A DNA stretch of 48,597 bases from an uncultured bacterium (GCA_949296605.1 CASFPB010000025.1:1-48597); one strand, 5' to 3'; shown: positions 23,931 to 32,240, numbered from the stretch's first letter. Notes: generated by a model from the letters alone, not told the origin. A program made the numbers and translations.

Positions 23931-25535
23931 GTGAAATTGATAAATAGAATAAAAAATAATAAATTGTTATATTTTTTAGGTGTATTAATTATAGGCTTAT
24001 TAATAATTTTAATTGTTAGAATTACTTATGCTTATCTTGGTGCTAGTATAAATGAAGCTAAAGGGAATATTACTCTTAATAGTGATGATGTTGATGAATT
24101 AAAATTTAATATAGGAGACCCACTTTCGATTAATGCAACACCAACGACATTACCAGAAAATGGAGAAAATTTAGTTTCTAGTTCAACTTCTAGTGCGTCA
24201 CTTTTAGCAAATACGACGAATGATACAGCAGAATATGGTTATTATGTTTATTTTAAAATTTCAAATAATACTTTTATTTATTCTGATGGTTCTACTCCTG
24301 AAATTATTTTAACAGTAAAACAAGGGGAAAATGAAATTACTAACATTGAAGGTCTTACATATGGAACATTTAGTGGTGTTAGTGGTTTTGATATTACTAC
24401 AACAAGTGGTTTATTTAATGTTGCAAGTAGTTATTCAATTACATCTAATTCATCAACTGATGCAACTGTTCAAGAATGGACGTTTACTATTACATATTTG
24501 AACTTGGGTTTTGATCAGTCAGCTAATTTTGGTAATAGTATGACTACTGAAGTAATGCTACAAAAAAATGAAGTAAAGCCTACCTTAGCTGATTATATTA
24601 TTAATAATATTTATACAACTGATGGAGAAAATGGTATATATTATCATGATGGAGTAGGAAGTTATACTAATGCAGACCAAGAAGCCGGAGATAACTCATA
24701 TCGTTATAGTGGAGCAAATCCAAATAATTATGTGTGTTTTGGAAGTGATGCTGATACTTGTCCAGATGAATATTTGTATCGTATAATTGGTGTATTTGAT
24801 GAAGATAGTGATGGAGAATACAATGTTAAATTAATAAAAGCTGATTATACAACAAGTGCTATGCTTGGGACTAATGGAAGAGATTATTATGGAAATTATG
24901 ATAATGTTATTTCAGATTATAAAGGAAGTATGGATACAAGCACAATAGCAGGATATAAATGGAATTATGATACAAGTGTAAGTTCATTAGGATCAAATAA
25001 TTGGACAACAAGTGAATTAAATAAAACAAATTTAAATAATATATATTTAAATTATTTAAAAAGTTCATGGAATTCTATGATAGAGGATGCAACATGGTAT
25101 TTAGGCGGAATGACGTCTTATAGTAATACAGCAAAAAGTTTTTATACTGGTGAAAGGAATAATACAGGATATGGAAGTAATCCAACAACATATGGACCAA
25201 CAAATGCAAATGGAAATTCTACAAAAATAGGATTAATGTATGTTAGTGATTATGGATATGCAGCATATCCAGATGCATGGAAAACAAGTTTAAGTTCATA
25301 TAATTCAACAACAATAGTGCAAAATAATTGGTTATATATGGGGTTAATTGAATGGACAATGACACCACACTCGTCTGCCTCTTACTATGTGTGTTATCTG
25401 AATAATAACGGCAATTTGAGCTGTAACGGCGCGTATTACGGCTACTCCGTTAGGCCTGTCTTTTATCTGAAGTCTAATATCTTATATGTTAGTGGAGATG
25501 GAACTAAGACTTCGCCATTTAGGGTTTCGGTGTGA
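23931..25535 (+). CDS. Membrane-anchored surface protein, C-type-lectin/FGE-like, with hypervariable C-terminus (paralog C)
   Basis: A 534-residue protein with a transmembrane anchor (about 11-33, ending RITYAYLG). A Ser/Thr/Asn-rich beta ectodomain follows, unlike that of paralog B. The C-terminal domain from TDGENGIYYHDGVGSYTNADQ is very similar to paralog B at protein and DNA level. The 31-codon block at 25356-25448 differs almost completely from B, then VRPVFYLK is conserved, and the shared hairpin block follows the stop. GTG 23931 was chosen because AGGGTGA lies 5 bp before it. An extended -10 TGCTATACT is upstream. Probably a displayed binding protein. Confidence 0.75.
   Translation: MKLINRIKNNKLLYFLGVLIIGLLIILIVRITYAYLGASINEAKGNITLNSDDVDELKFNIGDPLSINATPTTLPENGENLVSSSTSSASLLANTTNDTAEYGYYVYFKISNNTFIYSDGSTPEIILTVKQGENEITNIEGLTYGTFSGVSGFDITTTSGLFNVASSYSITSNSSTDATVQEWTFTITYLNLGFDQSANFGNSMTTEVMLQKNEVKPTLADYIINNIYTTDGENGIYYHDGVGSYTNADQEAGDNSYRYSGANPNNYVCFGSDADTCPDEYLYRIIGVFDEDSDGEYNVKLIKADYTTSAMLGTNGRDYYGNYDNVISDYKGSMDTSTIAGYKWNYDTSVSSLGSNNWTTSELNKTNLNNIYLNYLKSSWNSMIEDATWYLGGMTSYSNTAKSFYTGERNNTGYGSNPTTYGPTNANGNSTKIGLMYVSDYGYAAYPDAWKTSLSSYNSTTIVQNNWLYMGLIEWTMTPHSSASYYVCYLNNNGNLSCNGAYYGYSVRPVFYLKSNILYVSGDGTKTSPFRVSV
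25356..25448 (+). other. Hypervariable block of paralog C
   Basis: Thirty-one codons, gap-free against paralog B but with only 9 shared residues. The stretch 25363-25472 has 50 G or C in 110 bases by hand count, far above its AT-rich surroundings, and uses codons such as GCG, GGC, CTG and AGG that are rare nearby. Confidence 0.5.
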
Positions 25536-25542
25536 GAAACCT

Positions 25543-25593
25543 AAAAAAGGCCACGTCGGCATCTTAAACCGACGTGGTCCGAGTTATCAACAA
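25543..25593. repeat. Conserved post-stop hairpin block, copy 2
   Basis: This is the second copy of 14440-14490 with one difference. Here the 9-bp inverted repeat (25551-25559 with 25569-25577) is perfect. It begins 8 bp after the stop codon of paralog C and ends 26 bp before the sugar-kinase start. Confidence 0.7.
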
Positions 25594-25619
25594 ATAATAG
25601 TAATAGAAAGGATGATTTT

Positions 25620-26582
25620 GTGAAAGTATTATGTATAGGGCATTCAAGTTGGGATGTAACTGTTCCGGTTGATGATTATCCAATTGAAAATACAAAATAT
25701 AGATATAATGAAAAGTATTCAGCTGGAGGTGGTCCAGCAGGAAATGCTGCCTTTTTGCTTGGTAAATGGGGAGTAGAAACTGTAATTCAATCAGTTGTTG
25801 GGTCTGATGATTTTGGTGCAAGAATCAAAAAAGAATTCCAAGATGTTGGAGTTAATACTGAATTTATTGAAACTGTTTATGATAAAGATACTTCATTTTC
25901 ATTTATATTAATTAATAAAAAGAATGGAAATAGAACGGTTTTTAATGTCGCAACTGAACATCCTCCATTAAAAAAATATGATTATAATTTTACACCAGAC
26001 ATTGTACTTACTGATGGTCATGACTATGGCGCAAGTCAAAATGCTGTTACTAAATTTCCTAATGCTATTAGTGTAATTGATGCAGGTAGAGTTACTCAAG
26101 AATTACTTGAATTATGTAAATATATTAAATATATTGTATGTAGTAAAGGATTTGCTGAGACTGTAACTGGTTTAAAATTTGATTATGTCCATCCTCAAAG
26201 TTTAGTAAATATTTATACAAAATTACAAAATAAGTATCCAAATGCTAATATTGTTGTTACTTTGGAAGAACATGGGGCATTATACCAAGTTAATAATCAA
26301 GTTAAAATAATGCCTGGGCTTAAATGTAATGCTGTTGATACCACTGGTGCTGGTGATATATTCCATGGGGCTTTTGTTTATGGACTTGCTAACAATTTTG
26401 ATATGGATAAAATAGTAACACTTGCAAATATAGCAGCAGGTTTATCTATTCAAAAAATGGGATCTAGATTATCAATACCAATGTTATCAGAAGTATTAGA
26501 TTATTACACTAAATCTATGAATTTAAATAATCAAACACCACAAAATAATCAAGTTAATAATAATCAACAAGGAACTAAATGA
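25620..26582 (+). CDS. PfkB-family carbohydrate kinase
   Basis: A 320-residue ribokinase-like enzyme. The glycine-rich sugar-binding motif is SAGGGPAGNAAFLLGKWG near residues 39-56. The C-terminal anion-hole signature is DTTGAGDIFHGAFVYG with the catalytic Asp. The substrate (ribose, fructose or a nucleoside) cannot be told. GTG start after AAGGATG. The last 20 or so residues are rich in Gln and Asn, unlike family members. The stop overlaps the next start (ATGA). Confidence 0.88.
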   Translation: MKVLCIGHSSWDVTVPVDDYPIENTKYRYNEKYSAGGGPAGNAAFLLGKWGVETVIQSVVGSDDFGARIKKEFQDVGVNTEFIETVYDKDTSFSFILINKKNGNRTVFNVATEHPPLKKYDYNFTPDIVLTDGHDYGASQNAVTKFPNAISVIDAGRVTQELLELCKYIKYIVCSKGFAETVTGLKFDYVHPQSLVNIYTKLQNKYPNANIVVTLEEHGALYQVNNQVKIMPGLKCNAVDTTGAGDIFHGAFVYGLANNFDMDKIVTLANIAAGLSIQKMGSRLSIPMLSEVLDYYTKSMNLNNQTPQNNQVNNNQQGTK

Positions 26583-26827
26583 TTACTAGTAAAACTCCAA
26601 AACTTGACTTGCATGGAGAAATTGTAGCAATGGTAGAAGTATTAGTAAATAGCTTTATTAATGATAATATATTACTTAAAAATGAATATATAATTATTAT
26701 ACATGGTAAAAGCACTAATATTTTAACTGAAGAAGTAAATAAAGTATTAAAAAATAATAAAAATGTTTTAGAATTTAGAAGAAATAATTGGAATTTAGGT
26801 GAAACTATTGTAAAACTTAAAATTTAA
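26579..26827 (+). CDS. Small Smr-domain protein
   Basis: An 82-residue protein consisting of one Smr domain. It has the LDLHGE motif at the start and IIHGKSTNIL in place of the usual HGxGTGxL. Smr domains nick or bind nucleic acids at junctions or stalled ribosomes and are found at the C-terminus of MutS2. Here it stands alone. The GTG-to-STN change in the second motif may alter activity. Confidence 0.75.
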   Translation: MITSKTPKLDLHGEIVAMVEVLVNSFINDNILLKNEYIIIIHGKSTNILTEEVNKVLKNNKNVLEFRRNNWNLGETIVKLKI

Positions 26828-26857
26828 ACCAATTATTTTTTATTTGTGGGGGGTTAT

Positions 26858-27436
26858 ATGTCTAATTTTATTTTAATTGTTATGGGTAAATGGGGTTATA
26901 TTGGAATTTGTTTTTTAATAGCCATAGAAAATATATTTCCACCGATACCATCTGAAGTTATTTTAACATTTGGAGGATTTTTAACTATAAATACATCGTT
27001 AAATCCAATTGGAGTAATTATTAGTTCTACAATTGGTTCATTAATTGGAGCAATTATTTTATATTATTTAGGTTATAATGTAAGAAAATTAAAGTTTATA
27101 AAAATAAAAGATGAAGATATTAAAAAAGCAAATGAATCTTTTAATAAAAAGGGAAATAGTGCTGTTTTATTTTGTAGGTTTGTTCCAATAGTTCGTAGTT
27201 TAATTTCTATTCCTGCTGGCTTAAATAAAATGAATATGGGTAAATTTTTATTATTAACTACTATTGGAAGTGCAATTTGGAATACAGTTTTAGTTTATGC
27301 AGGAGTTCTTTTAGGAGATAATTGGACGATATTTGCTAATATAATAAAAAGGTATTCTAAGGTGGTTTTAGTTTTAATTATATTATATATTATTATAAAA
27401 ATATGGATAAAAACGTCGAAAAAAAAGACAATTTGA
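26858..27436 (+). CDS. DedA-family membrane protein
   Basis: A 192-residue multi-pass membrane protein with the DedA signatures: E..FPPIPSEVILTFGGF near residue 25, the half-helix GSLIGAIILYYLG, and FCRFVPIVRSLISIPAGL with its conserved Arg residues. DedA proteins recycle lipid carriers such as undecaprenyl phosphate or move phospholipids. ATG 26858 follows a GGGGGG ribosome site, so the upstream GTG is not used. A promoter for the next gene overlaps the end. Confidence 0.9.
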   Translation: MSNFILIVMGKWGYIGICFLIAIENIFPPIPSEVILTFGGFLTINTSLNPIGVIISSTIGSLIGAIILYYLGYNVRKLKFIKIKDEDIKKANESFNKKGNSAVLFCRFVPIVRSLISIPAGLNKMNMGKFLLLTTIGSAIWNTVLVYAGVLLGDNWTIFANIIKRYSKVVLVLIILYIIIKIWIKTSKKKTI

Positions 27437-27461
27437 CAAAAAAGGAAATATTTGGTATACT
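27433..27461 (+). promoter_or_regulatory. First of two tandem consensus promoters
   Basis: TTGACA at 27433-27438 and TATACT at 27456-27461 with a 17-bp spacer, overlapping the stop of the DedA gene. Confidence 0.8.
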
Positions 27462-27511
27462 TTAGCTCCAAGGTGGAAATACTACGAATGATATGAAAAA
27501 TTTACACAAAT

Positions 27512-27540
27512 TTGACAAGAAAAGTAGTTTGTGGTATAAT
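27512..27540 (+). promoter_or_regulatory. Second of two tandem consensus promoters
   Basis: TTGACA at 27512-27517 and TATAAT at 27535-27540 with a 17-bp spacer, about 35 bp before ATG 27574. Confidence 0.85.
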
Positions 27541-27573
27541 GATATTGTTCGAGTAATTAGGGGGTATGGTAAA

Positions 27574-27993
27574 ATGAAAGGATATGTTTTAGAATACGTT
27601 TGTGAAAATGAATTTAAAAAGTTGGAAAGAGCATTAAAAAAATATAATATGCTTGCTTTCAAAAAGCTAAATTTTGATTATTATCCAGCTTTAAGAAATG
27701 GTAATTTTGTAGGAGAATTAATTTCTGTAAATAAGAAAAATGGAACAGAAACTTATGAACTTAAGTTACCAAGTGATAAAATGTTTACACAAATTCATGG
27801 GGAAGTTAAATTGATTTATACTGTTCACAAAAAAGAAGAAGTTGTAGTTCTTGAAACAATTAATCCAGCTGATATCTTATTAGAAGGACATAGATCTGAA
27901 CTTACAACTTATAAGGGTATAATGATTTCTAAAGCAAACGCTTCAAAAGATATGTTTAAAATAGATTTATTAAATATGTTACAAGATAAATAA
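27574..27993 (+). CDS. Conserved-looking soluble protein of unknown function
   Basis: A 139-residue protein with no signal or membrane segment. It begins MKGYVLEYVCENEFKKLERALKKY and has a beta-rich middle (VKLIYTVHKKEEVVVLETINP). I do not recognise the family. ATG 27574 lies 9 bp after AGGGGG and just downstream of the second promoter. The frame is open back to ATG 27493, so a longer form with 27 extra residues could come from the first promoter. A strong terminator follows. Confidence 0.6.
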   Translation: MKGYVLEYVCENEFKKLERALKKYNMLAFKKLNFDYYPALRNGNFVGELISVNKKNGTETYELKLPSDKMFTQIHGEVKLIYTVHKKEEVVVLETINPADILLEGHRSELTTYKGIMISKANASKDMFKIDLLNMLQDK

Positions 27994-28000
27994 TTATGTT

Positions 28001-28048
28001 ATAAAAGACTTAAGTTAAAGGGGGTTACTTAAGTCTTTTATTTTTTTA
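28001..28048 (+). terminator. Strong terminator
   Basis: A 15-bp perfect stem (28001-28015 with 28027-28041) followed by a T run. Confidence 0.92.
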
Positions 28049-28084
28049 CATATTATGCTATAATACCTCCACGGGGTGATTTTA

Positions 28085-28624
28085 ATGTATCATGTTTATG
28101 ATATAGTTTTAAATGAAGAAAATAAAATAGATATTGTTTTTTATAAGGTAAATTTAGTTAATGTTGATAAGAAAAGCTATTATGAATTTGTTCATGTAAA
28201 TACAATGACAGTTGAAGATTATGATTTACCAGTTATTATGGAGAATGTAGTTAATATATCTGGTATGGTTAGTATGACTAAATTTAGAGCTTCTAATTTT
28301 AATTGTATGGCAGAAGGATTTACAAATACAATACGTTCTTTATATTTTCCACTTTATTATAGCCTATTGGAAAAATCTTTTTGTGAAGATGTAATTGATG
28401 GTGTATGTCATATTATAACTTATGCAACATTCGTTGATGTTAGGACGGGTGAAATAAAAACTATAAAAATAAAAGATTTAGGCATGACTAATGAAGAAAA
28501 AGTAGAAGATTTATTAGCTCATGGTTTTAAAGATATTAATAATAGTTATTTAAGAAAGTTTACTTGGGCAATAGATACTAATTTAACTAAACCAATAAGT
28601 TTAACAAGATTAAAAAAAGATTAA
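28085..28624 (+). CDS. Soluble protein of unknown function
   Basis: A 179-residue protein without membrane segments, beginning MYHVYDIVLNEENKIDIVFYKV. A mixed alpha/beta layout is suggested by its sequence. I do not recognise it. An extended -10 TGCTATAAT at about 28056-28064 and GGGGTGA before ATG 28085 support expression as a single gene. A long-stem terminator follows. Confidence 0.55.
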   Translation: MYHVYDIVLNEENKIDIVFYKVNLVNVDKKSYYEFVHVNTMTVEDYDLPVIMENVVNISGMVSMTKFRASNFNCMAEGFTNTIRSLYFPLYYSLLEKSFCEDVIDGVCHIITYATFVDVRTGEIKTIKIKDLGMTNEEKVEDLLAHGFKDINNSYLRKFTWAIDTNLTKPISLTRLKKD

Positions 28625-28645
28625 ATTGTTTTGTAATATAATAAT

Positions 28646-28705
28646 AAAAATAATGCATTTTAGAAAGATAAGATTAATAAATATAAAGTGCATTATTTTT
28701 TTATT
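28646..28705 (+). terminator. Terminator after the unknown gene at 28085
   Basis: Arms at 28646-28661 and 28685-28700 pair over about 16 bp with one G-U, leaving a 23-nt loop, then a T run. Confidence 0.65.
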
Positions 28706-28719
28706 TTTATAAATATTTA

Positions 28720-28748
28720 AAAAACAAAAAAACTGACAAAAGCCAGTT
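28720..28748 (-). terminator. Terminator of the tRNA operon
   Basis: On the minus strand, AACTGGC pairs with GTCAGTT around a TTTT loop and is followed by seven T residues. Confidence 0.75.
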
Positions 28749-28761
28749 AAAATTATTATTT

Positions 28762-28846
28762 TGGTGCAGGTAGAGGGACTTGAACCCCCACAGAATAATC
28801 CAATAGATCCTAAGTCTATCGCGTCTACCAATTCCGCCATACCTGC
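28762..28846 (-). tRNA. tRNA-Leu (anticodon UAG)
   Basis: An 85-nt class II tRNA with encoded CCA. The acceptor stem is GCAGGTA/TACCTGC, and a long variable arm is visible. The anticodon loop is CTTAGGA, giving UAG at 28810-28812, which reads CUN codons. It is second in a two-tRNA operon. Confidence 0.93.
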
Positions 28847-28858
28847 AAATAAAAAAAA

Positions 28859-28935
28859 TGGTGGACCTCGTAGGACTCGAACCTACGACCGCCCGGTTAT
28901 GAGCCGGATGCTCTAACCAACTGAGCTAGAGGTCC
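28859..28935 (-). tRNA. tRNA-Ile2 (CAU anticodon, lysidine type)
   Basis: A 77-nt tRNA with encoded CCA and acceptor stem GGACCTC/GAGGTCC. The anticodon loop is CTCATAA, giving CAT. The body (TAGCTCAGTTGGTTAGAGC) and acceptor match the Bacillus minor isoleucine tRNA rather than tRNA-Met. TilS would be needed to change C34 to lysidine so that it reads AUA, a common codon in this AT-rich genome. Confidence 0.85.
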
Positions 28936-28945
28936 ATGCACAATA

Positions 28946-28974
28946 ATCATAGCACATAAGTATTTTTGTTTCAA
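28946..28974 (-). promoter_or_regulatory. Promoter of the tRNA-Ile2/tRNA-Leu operon
   Basis: On the minus strand, TTGAAA (28969-28974) and TATGAT (28946-28951) are 17 bp apart, just upstream of the tRNA-Ile2 5' end. Confidence 0.8.
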
Positions 28975-29075
28975 GTTTTTTTTATAAAAAGTAATAAAAA
29001 AATTAATTTTACAAATAAGCGAACAAATGATTGATAAAATTATATATATTTGATATTATATTGTTGGTGATAAGT

Positions 29076-29933
29076 ATGGTTTATTTAAAATCATTTAAAT
29101 TATTGAATAGTGAAGAAGAAATGTATATGCTTTCTGGAGAGACTCGCACATATATAAAAAATAATTATCCTTTTTTAATATTTCCAAATAAGAAACTTGA
29201 AAACATTAGTTTTAGTGATATAACTATTTTTTATGGAAATAATGGTTCTGGCAAGTCAACGCTATTAAATATAATTGCTAATAAAATAAGTGCTTCTAGA
29301 AATCTTCAATTATTAAAAGGTGAAAACTTTACTAATTACTTAAAATTTTGTAAATATGATATGAATAATAATAATTGTTTTGAAACCAAAATGATAAATA
29401 GTGAAGATATATTTGACTATTTAATTAATGTTAAATGTATAAATAGTAATCTTGTTAATCAGAGAAATAATTTAGTTAATGAATTTGTTGATAATAAATA
29501 TTATAAAAAAGCAAAAGATGTAACAGATATTGAAGAAATGAAAAAGGTAATTAGTGCAAGAAAGAAAACTATGTCAAAATACGTTAGAGAAAATATATTA
29601 GCAAAAGATATTGTTGAGCAGTCAAATGGAGAAACAGCATTAATGTATTTTACAAAAGAAATAACTGAAAATGGCATTTTTATATTAGATGAACCCGAAA
29701 ATAGTTTATCTCCGATTATGCAAATTAAATTAGCAAAGTTTTTAGAAGATTCTGTGAGATTTTTTAATTGTCAGTTTATTATCGCTACTCATTCACCATT
29801 TATATTAGGTATTAAAGACGCCTTAATTTATGATTTAGATTCTATTCCGGTCAAAACAAGAAAATGGAGTGAATTAGATAATGTTAAAGAGTTTTATAAA
29901 TTTTTTAAAGATAGAGAAGAAGAATTTAAATAA
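29076..29933 (+). CDS. AAA-type (ABC/SMC-like) ATPase
   Basis: A 285-residue stand-alone ATPase. Walker A is GNNGSGKST near residue 57, Walker B is ILDEPENSLSP, and the H-loop is ATHSPF. An ABC-like signature lies just before Walker B (EQSNGETALMYF). It resembles widespread gut Firmicute AAA proteins of unknown role; similar ATPases also occur in defence loci, but no nuclease or partner gene is adjacent. ATG 29076 follows GGTGA. It may act alone on DNA or protein complexes. Confidence 0.75.
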   Translation: MVYLKSFKLLNSEEEMYMLSGETRTYIKNNYPFLIFPNKKLENISFSDITIFYGNNGSGKSTLLNIIANKISASRNLQLLKGENFTNYLKFCKYDMNNNNCFETKMINSEDIFDYLINVKCINSNLVNQRNNLVNEFVDNKYYKKAKDVTDIEEMKKVISARKKTMSKYVRENILAKDIVEQSNGETALMYFTKEITENGIFILDEPENSLSPIMQIKLAKFLEDSVRFFNCQFIIATHSPFILGIKDALIYDLDSIPVKTRKWSELDNVKEFYKFFKDREEEFK

Positions 29934-29983
29934 ATTCACATATATTTCACGTTTTTATCATTATTTTTTAATATTTTTTATGA

Positions 29984-30185
29984 TATTATCTTTACGGAGG
30001 ACGAGGTTAGATATTTTTTTGTTTATTGATCATTAACTCTTTTACAAACCTTTCTATAATATAAATTATAGTCTTATAGTTCCTACAATATATTAAAATT
30101 AAAGTTTTCTAAAATATAAACAATAAAAAGATAAGTTGGTATTGCCTTATCCTCAAAAGATAGATAATTTTCTTCTATCTTTTTT
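29984..30185 (+). ncRNA. 6S-like structured RNA candidate upstream of ireB
   Basis: A non-coding stretch with a TATTAT -10 at 29984-29989. A long-range closing stem begins at the expected transcription start: 29997-30007 pairs with 30144-30154, 10 of 11 positions paired including G-U. An inner stem pairs 30020-30026 with 30116-30122, and an apical hairpin lies at 30054-30071. A terminator follows immediately. One long hairpin with internal bubbles is the 6S RNA shape, and in Bacilli 6S RNA is encoded in this chromosome neighbourhood. No -35 is clear. An attenuating leader for ireB is the alternative. Confidence 0.45.
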
Positions 30186-30186
30186 C
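30155..30186 (+). terminator. Terminator of the 6S-like RNA
   Basis: A 10-bp stem (30155-30164 with 30174-30183) merges into a T run. From here to 30256 nothing else is visible except the ribosome site of ireB. Confidence 0.85.
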
Positions 30187-30256
30187 TTGGTTTTATATTG
30201 CTTAATAAAGCATAATTTGTTAGAATTATTGTAGCAATAAAAAAGTAGGTGGTTAA

Positions 30257-30505
30257 ATGGATTTAAATAAAACAAGTATCTTTAATGTTGCTGAATTGAG
30301 ACAAGAATTAATACTTATGACTATAAATGAAGTAGTAGAAGCTTTAGAATTTAAAGGTTATGATCCAACAAGTCAATTAGTAGGATATATTACAACTGGG
30401 GATATTAAATATATTACAAATTTTAATGATTCTAGAAAAAAGATAAGCAAATACAATCGTAGTGAAATTTTAACAGCTTTAGTTAATTCATATTTAGGAA
30501 AATGA
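30257..30505 (+). CDS. ireB: IreB family regulatory phosphoprotein
   Basis: An 82-residue protein of the IreB/UPF0297 family, with the typical N-terminal T-rich start (NKTSIFNV) and the core DPTSQLVGYITTGDIKYITNFNDSRKKI. In Enterococcus, IreB is phosphorylated by the Ser/Thr kinase IreK and affects cephalosporin tolerance. AGGTGG precedes the start. It heads the ireB-ruvX-DUF1292-mltG operon and overlaps ruvX by 4 bp. Confidence 0.93.
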   Translation: MDLNKTSIFNVAELRQELILMTINEVVEALEFKGYDPTSQLVGYITTGDIKYITNFNDSRKKISKYNRSEILTALVNSYLGK

Positions 30506-30930
30506 AAAGATTTATAGGTTTAGATTTAGGAACTACTAGTTTAGGTGTATCAATAACTGATAAAACTAATACTATTGTTAGTCCATTAGTATTAATTAAA
30601 TTTAAAAAAGAAGATTATAATACAGCTTTAAAAGAAGTCTTAGATATTATAAAAGAATATAATATAACTGATGTAGTTTTAGGATTGCCGAAAAATATGG
30701 ATAATTCAATGGGTTTTGCTGCAACTAGAAGTATTAATTTTAAAAATATGTTAGAAGAAAATAATATTGCAGTTCATTTAGAAGACGAAAGACTTACTAC
30801 TGTAGAAGCAATAAATATTATGAAGAATAATGGAGTAAAAAAAATAAATAAAAGTGGAAATACTGATATATTATCTGCAGTATTAATTTTAGAAAGTTAT
30901 ATAAAGAGGATAGAAAATGAAGGAAAATAA
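30502..30930 (+). CDS. ruvX: Holliday junction resolvase-like / pre-16S rRNA nuclease RuvX (YqgF)
   Basis: A 142-residue RNase H-like protein. It starts with GLDLGTTSLGVSITD (first catalytic Asp), has VLGLPKNMDNSMG in the middle and the VHLEDERLTT acidic motif. A last Asp lies in GNTDILSAVLILESY. YqgF proteins mature the 5' end of 16S rRNA and may cut junctions. Overlaps on both sides show tight operon packing. Confidence 0.93.
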   Translation: MKRFIGLDLGTTSLGVSITDKTNTIVSPLVLIKFKKEDYNTALKEVLDIIKEYNITDVVLGLPKNMDNSMGFAATRSINFKNMLEENNIAVHLEDERLTTVEAINIMKNNGVKKINKSGNTDILSAVLILESYIKRIENEGK

Positions 30931-31189
30931 TTTAATAATTGAAAATGGTAATGAAAAAGAAATGTATAAAGTATTATTAAATATTGAAGCTAATGATAAA
31001 ACTTATATAATTTATACTAAAAATGAACAAAATGATTATGGTGATACTATTGCATATGCTGGTAATTATGAATTTGTGGATGGCAAACAATCTATTAAAC
31101 CAGTAGATGATGAAATTGTTTTAGAATTTTTAGATAGCATTTTAATGCAAATACAAAATAAAATGAATCGAGGAGATAGTAGTGAATAA
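30917..31189 (+). CDS. DUF1292 (UPF0473) protein
   Basis: A 90-residue acidic protein of the DUF1292 family, seen as the core YKVLLNIEANDKTYIIYT and the DDEIVLEFLDSIL end. It regularly sits between ruvX and mltG in Firmicutes; its function is unknown. It overlaps ruvX by 14 bp and mltG by 8 bp. Confidence 0.88.
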   Translation: MKENNLIIENGNEKEMYKVLLNIEANDKTYIIYTKNEQNDYGDTIAYAGNYEFVDGKQSIKPVDDEIVLEFLDSILMQIQNKMNRGDSSE

Positions 31190-32228
31190 AAAAAAACTAA
31201 TAATAATTGCTAGTGTTATTTTAAGCATAATTGCTATAATTGTTATTTTATTTTTTTCATCACTTAATCCGGTTTCAAAAAAAAGTGAAGTAGTAAATTT
31301 TACAGTGGCAAATGGCGATAGTAAAAAGACTATAGTAGATAATTTAAAGAATGCGGATTTAATAAAAAATGAGTATAGTGCATTAATATATATATTTATT
31401 TCTGGAAAAACTAATATTCAAGCTGGCAATTACGAACTTAATAGAAACATGTCTGTTAATGACATAATTGAAGTATTAAGTGAAGGAAAAATAAAGGACG
31501 AGAAAAAAGAAGAAGTAAGTATTACTTTTAAAGAAGGAAAAACTTTAAAAGAATATTTAAAATTAGTAGCAGAAAATACTAATTTGGAATATGATACTAT
31601 ATGTGAAGAAATTAATAATAAAGATTTTTTAAAAAAATTAATTGATGAATATTGGTTTTTAGATGATGAAATTTTAAATAGTGATATTTATTATTCATTA
31701 GAAGGATATTTATATCCTAATACGTATAATTTTTATGTAGATACAACTTTGGAAGCAGTTGTTAAAAAAATGCTTGATGAAACTTCAAAAAAAATAGAAC
31801 CTTTAAAAGATAAAATTAATAATAGTTCTTATTCAGTTCATGAAATACTTACAATGGCAAGTATAATTGAAAAAGAAGCTATAAATTATGAAGATAGAAC
31901 TAAAGTTAGTCAAGTAATATATAAAAGATTAAGCGTTAATATGAATTTGGGTATGGATGTAACTACATATTATGGAGTTCAAAAAGATATGAAAGAAACA
32001 TTAACGGATGTTGACTTAAATGATAAAAATCCTTATAATACACGTAGGTCTGATTTAATTGGTTTACCTATTGGGCCTATTTGTAATCCGTCATTTGATA
32101 GCATTAAAGCTGCATTAAATCCATCAAATACTGATTATTTGTATTTTTTTGCAGATATTGTTACTGGTAATGTTTATTTTACTGCGGATTATAATGAATT
32201 TTTAGAATTTAAAAGATTATATGGATAA
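31182..32228 (+). CDS. mltG: Endolytic transglycosylase MltG
   Basis: A 348-residue YceG-like enzyme that cuts nascent peptidoglycan strands. An N-terminal transmembrane helix (about 6-26) is followed by a LysM-like region and the catalytic domain. The catalytic Glu is E230 in MASIIEKEA. LEGYLYPNTY, MDVTTYYG and NPYNTRRSDLIGLPIGPICNPS are further family motifs. GTG start after GAGGAG. It fits with MreC/D as part of the wall-elongation machinery. Confidence 0.95.
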   Translation: MNKKKLIIIASVILSIIAIIVILFFSSLNPVSKKSEVVNFTVANGDSKKTIVDNLKNADLIKNEYSALIYIFISGKTNIQAGNYELNRNMSVNDIIEVLSEGKIKDEKKEEVSITFKEGKTLKEYLKLVAENTNLEYDTICEEINNKDFLKKLIDEYWFLDDEILNSDIYYSLEGYLYPNTYNFYVDTTLEAVVKKMLDETSKKIEPLKDKINNSSYSVHEILTMASIIEKEAINYEDRTKVSQVIYKRLSVNMNLGMDVTTYYGVQKDMKETLTDVDLNDKNPYNTRRSDLIGLPIGPICNPSFDSIKAALNPSNTDYLYFFADIVTGNVYFTADYNEFLEFKRLYG

Positions 32229-32240
32229 GGTGAGTAAAAA

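Noticed and set aside
25564-25821. Minus-strand frame over the start of the sugar kinase
   Set aside because: It is low-complexity, His/Gln/Leu-rich, and opposite a clear kinase gene.
28610-28840. Minus-strand frame of 76 codons beginning MAELVDAIDLGS
   Set aside because: It is the translation of the tRNA-Leu gene, a classic false frame.
28859-28935. Calling the CAT-anticodon tRNA an initiator or elongator tRNA-Met
   Set aside because: The acceptor and D-arm sequences and the CTCATAA loop match tRNA-Ile2 of Bacilli.
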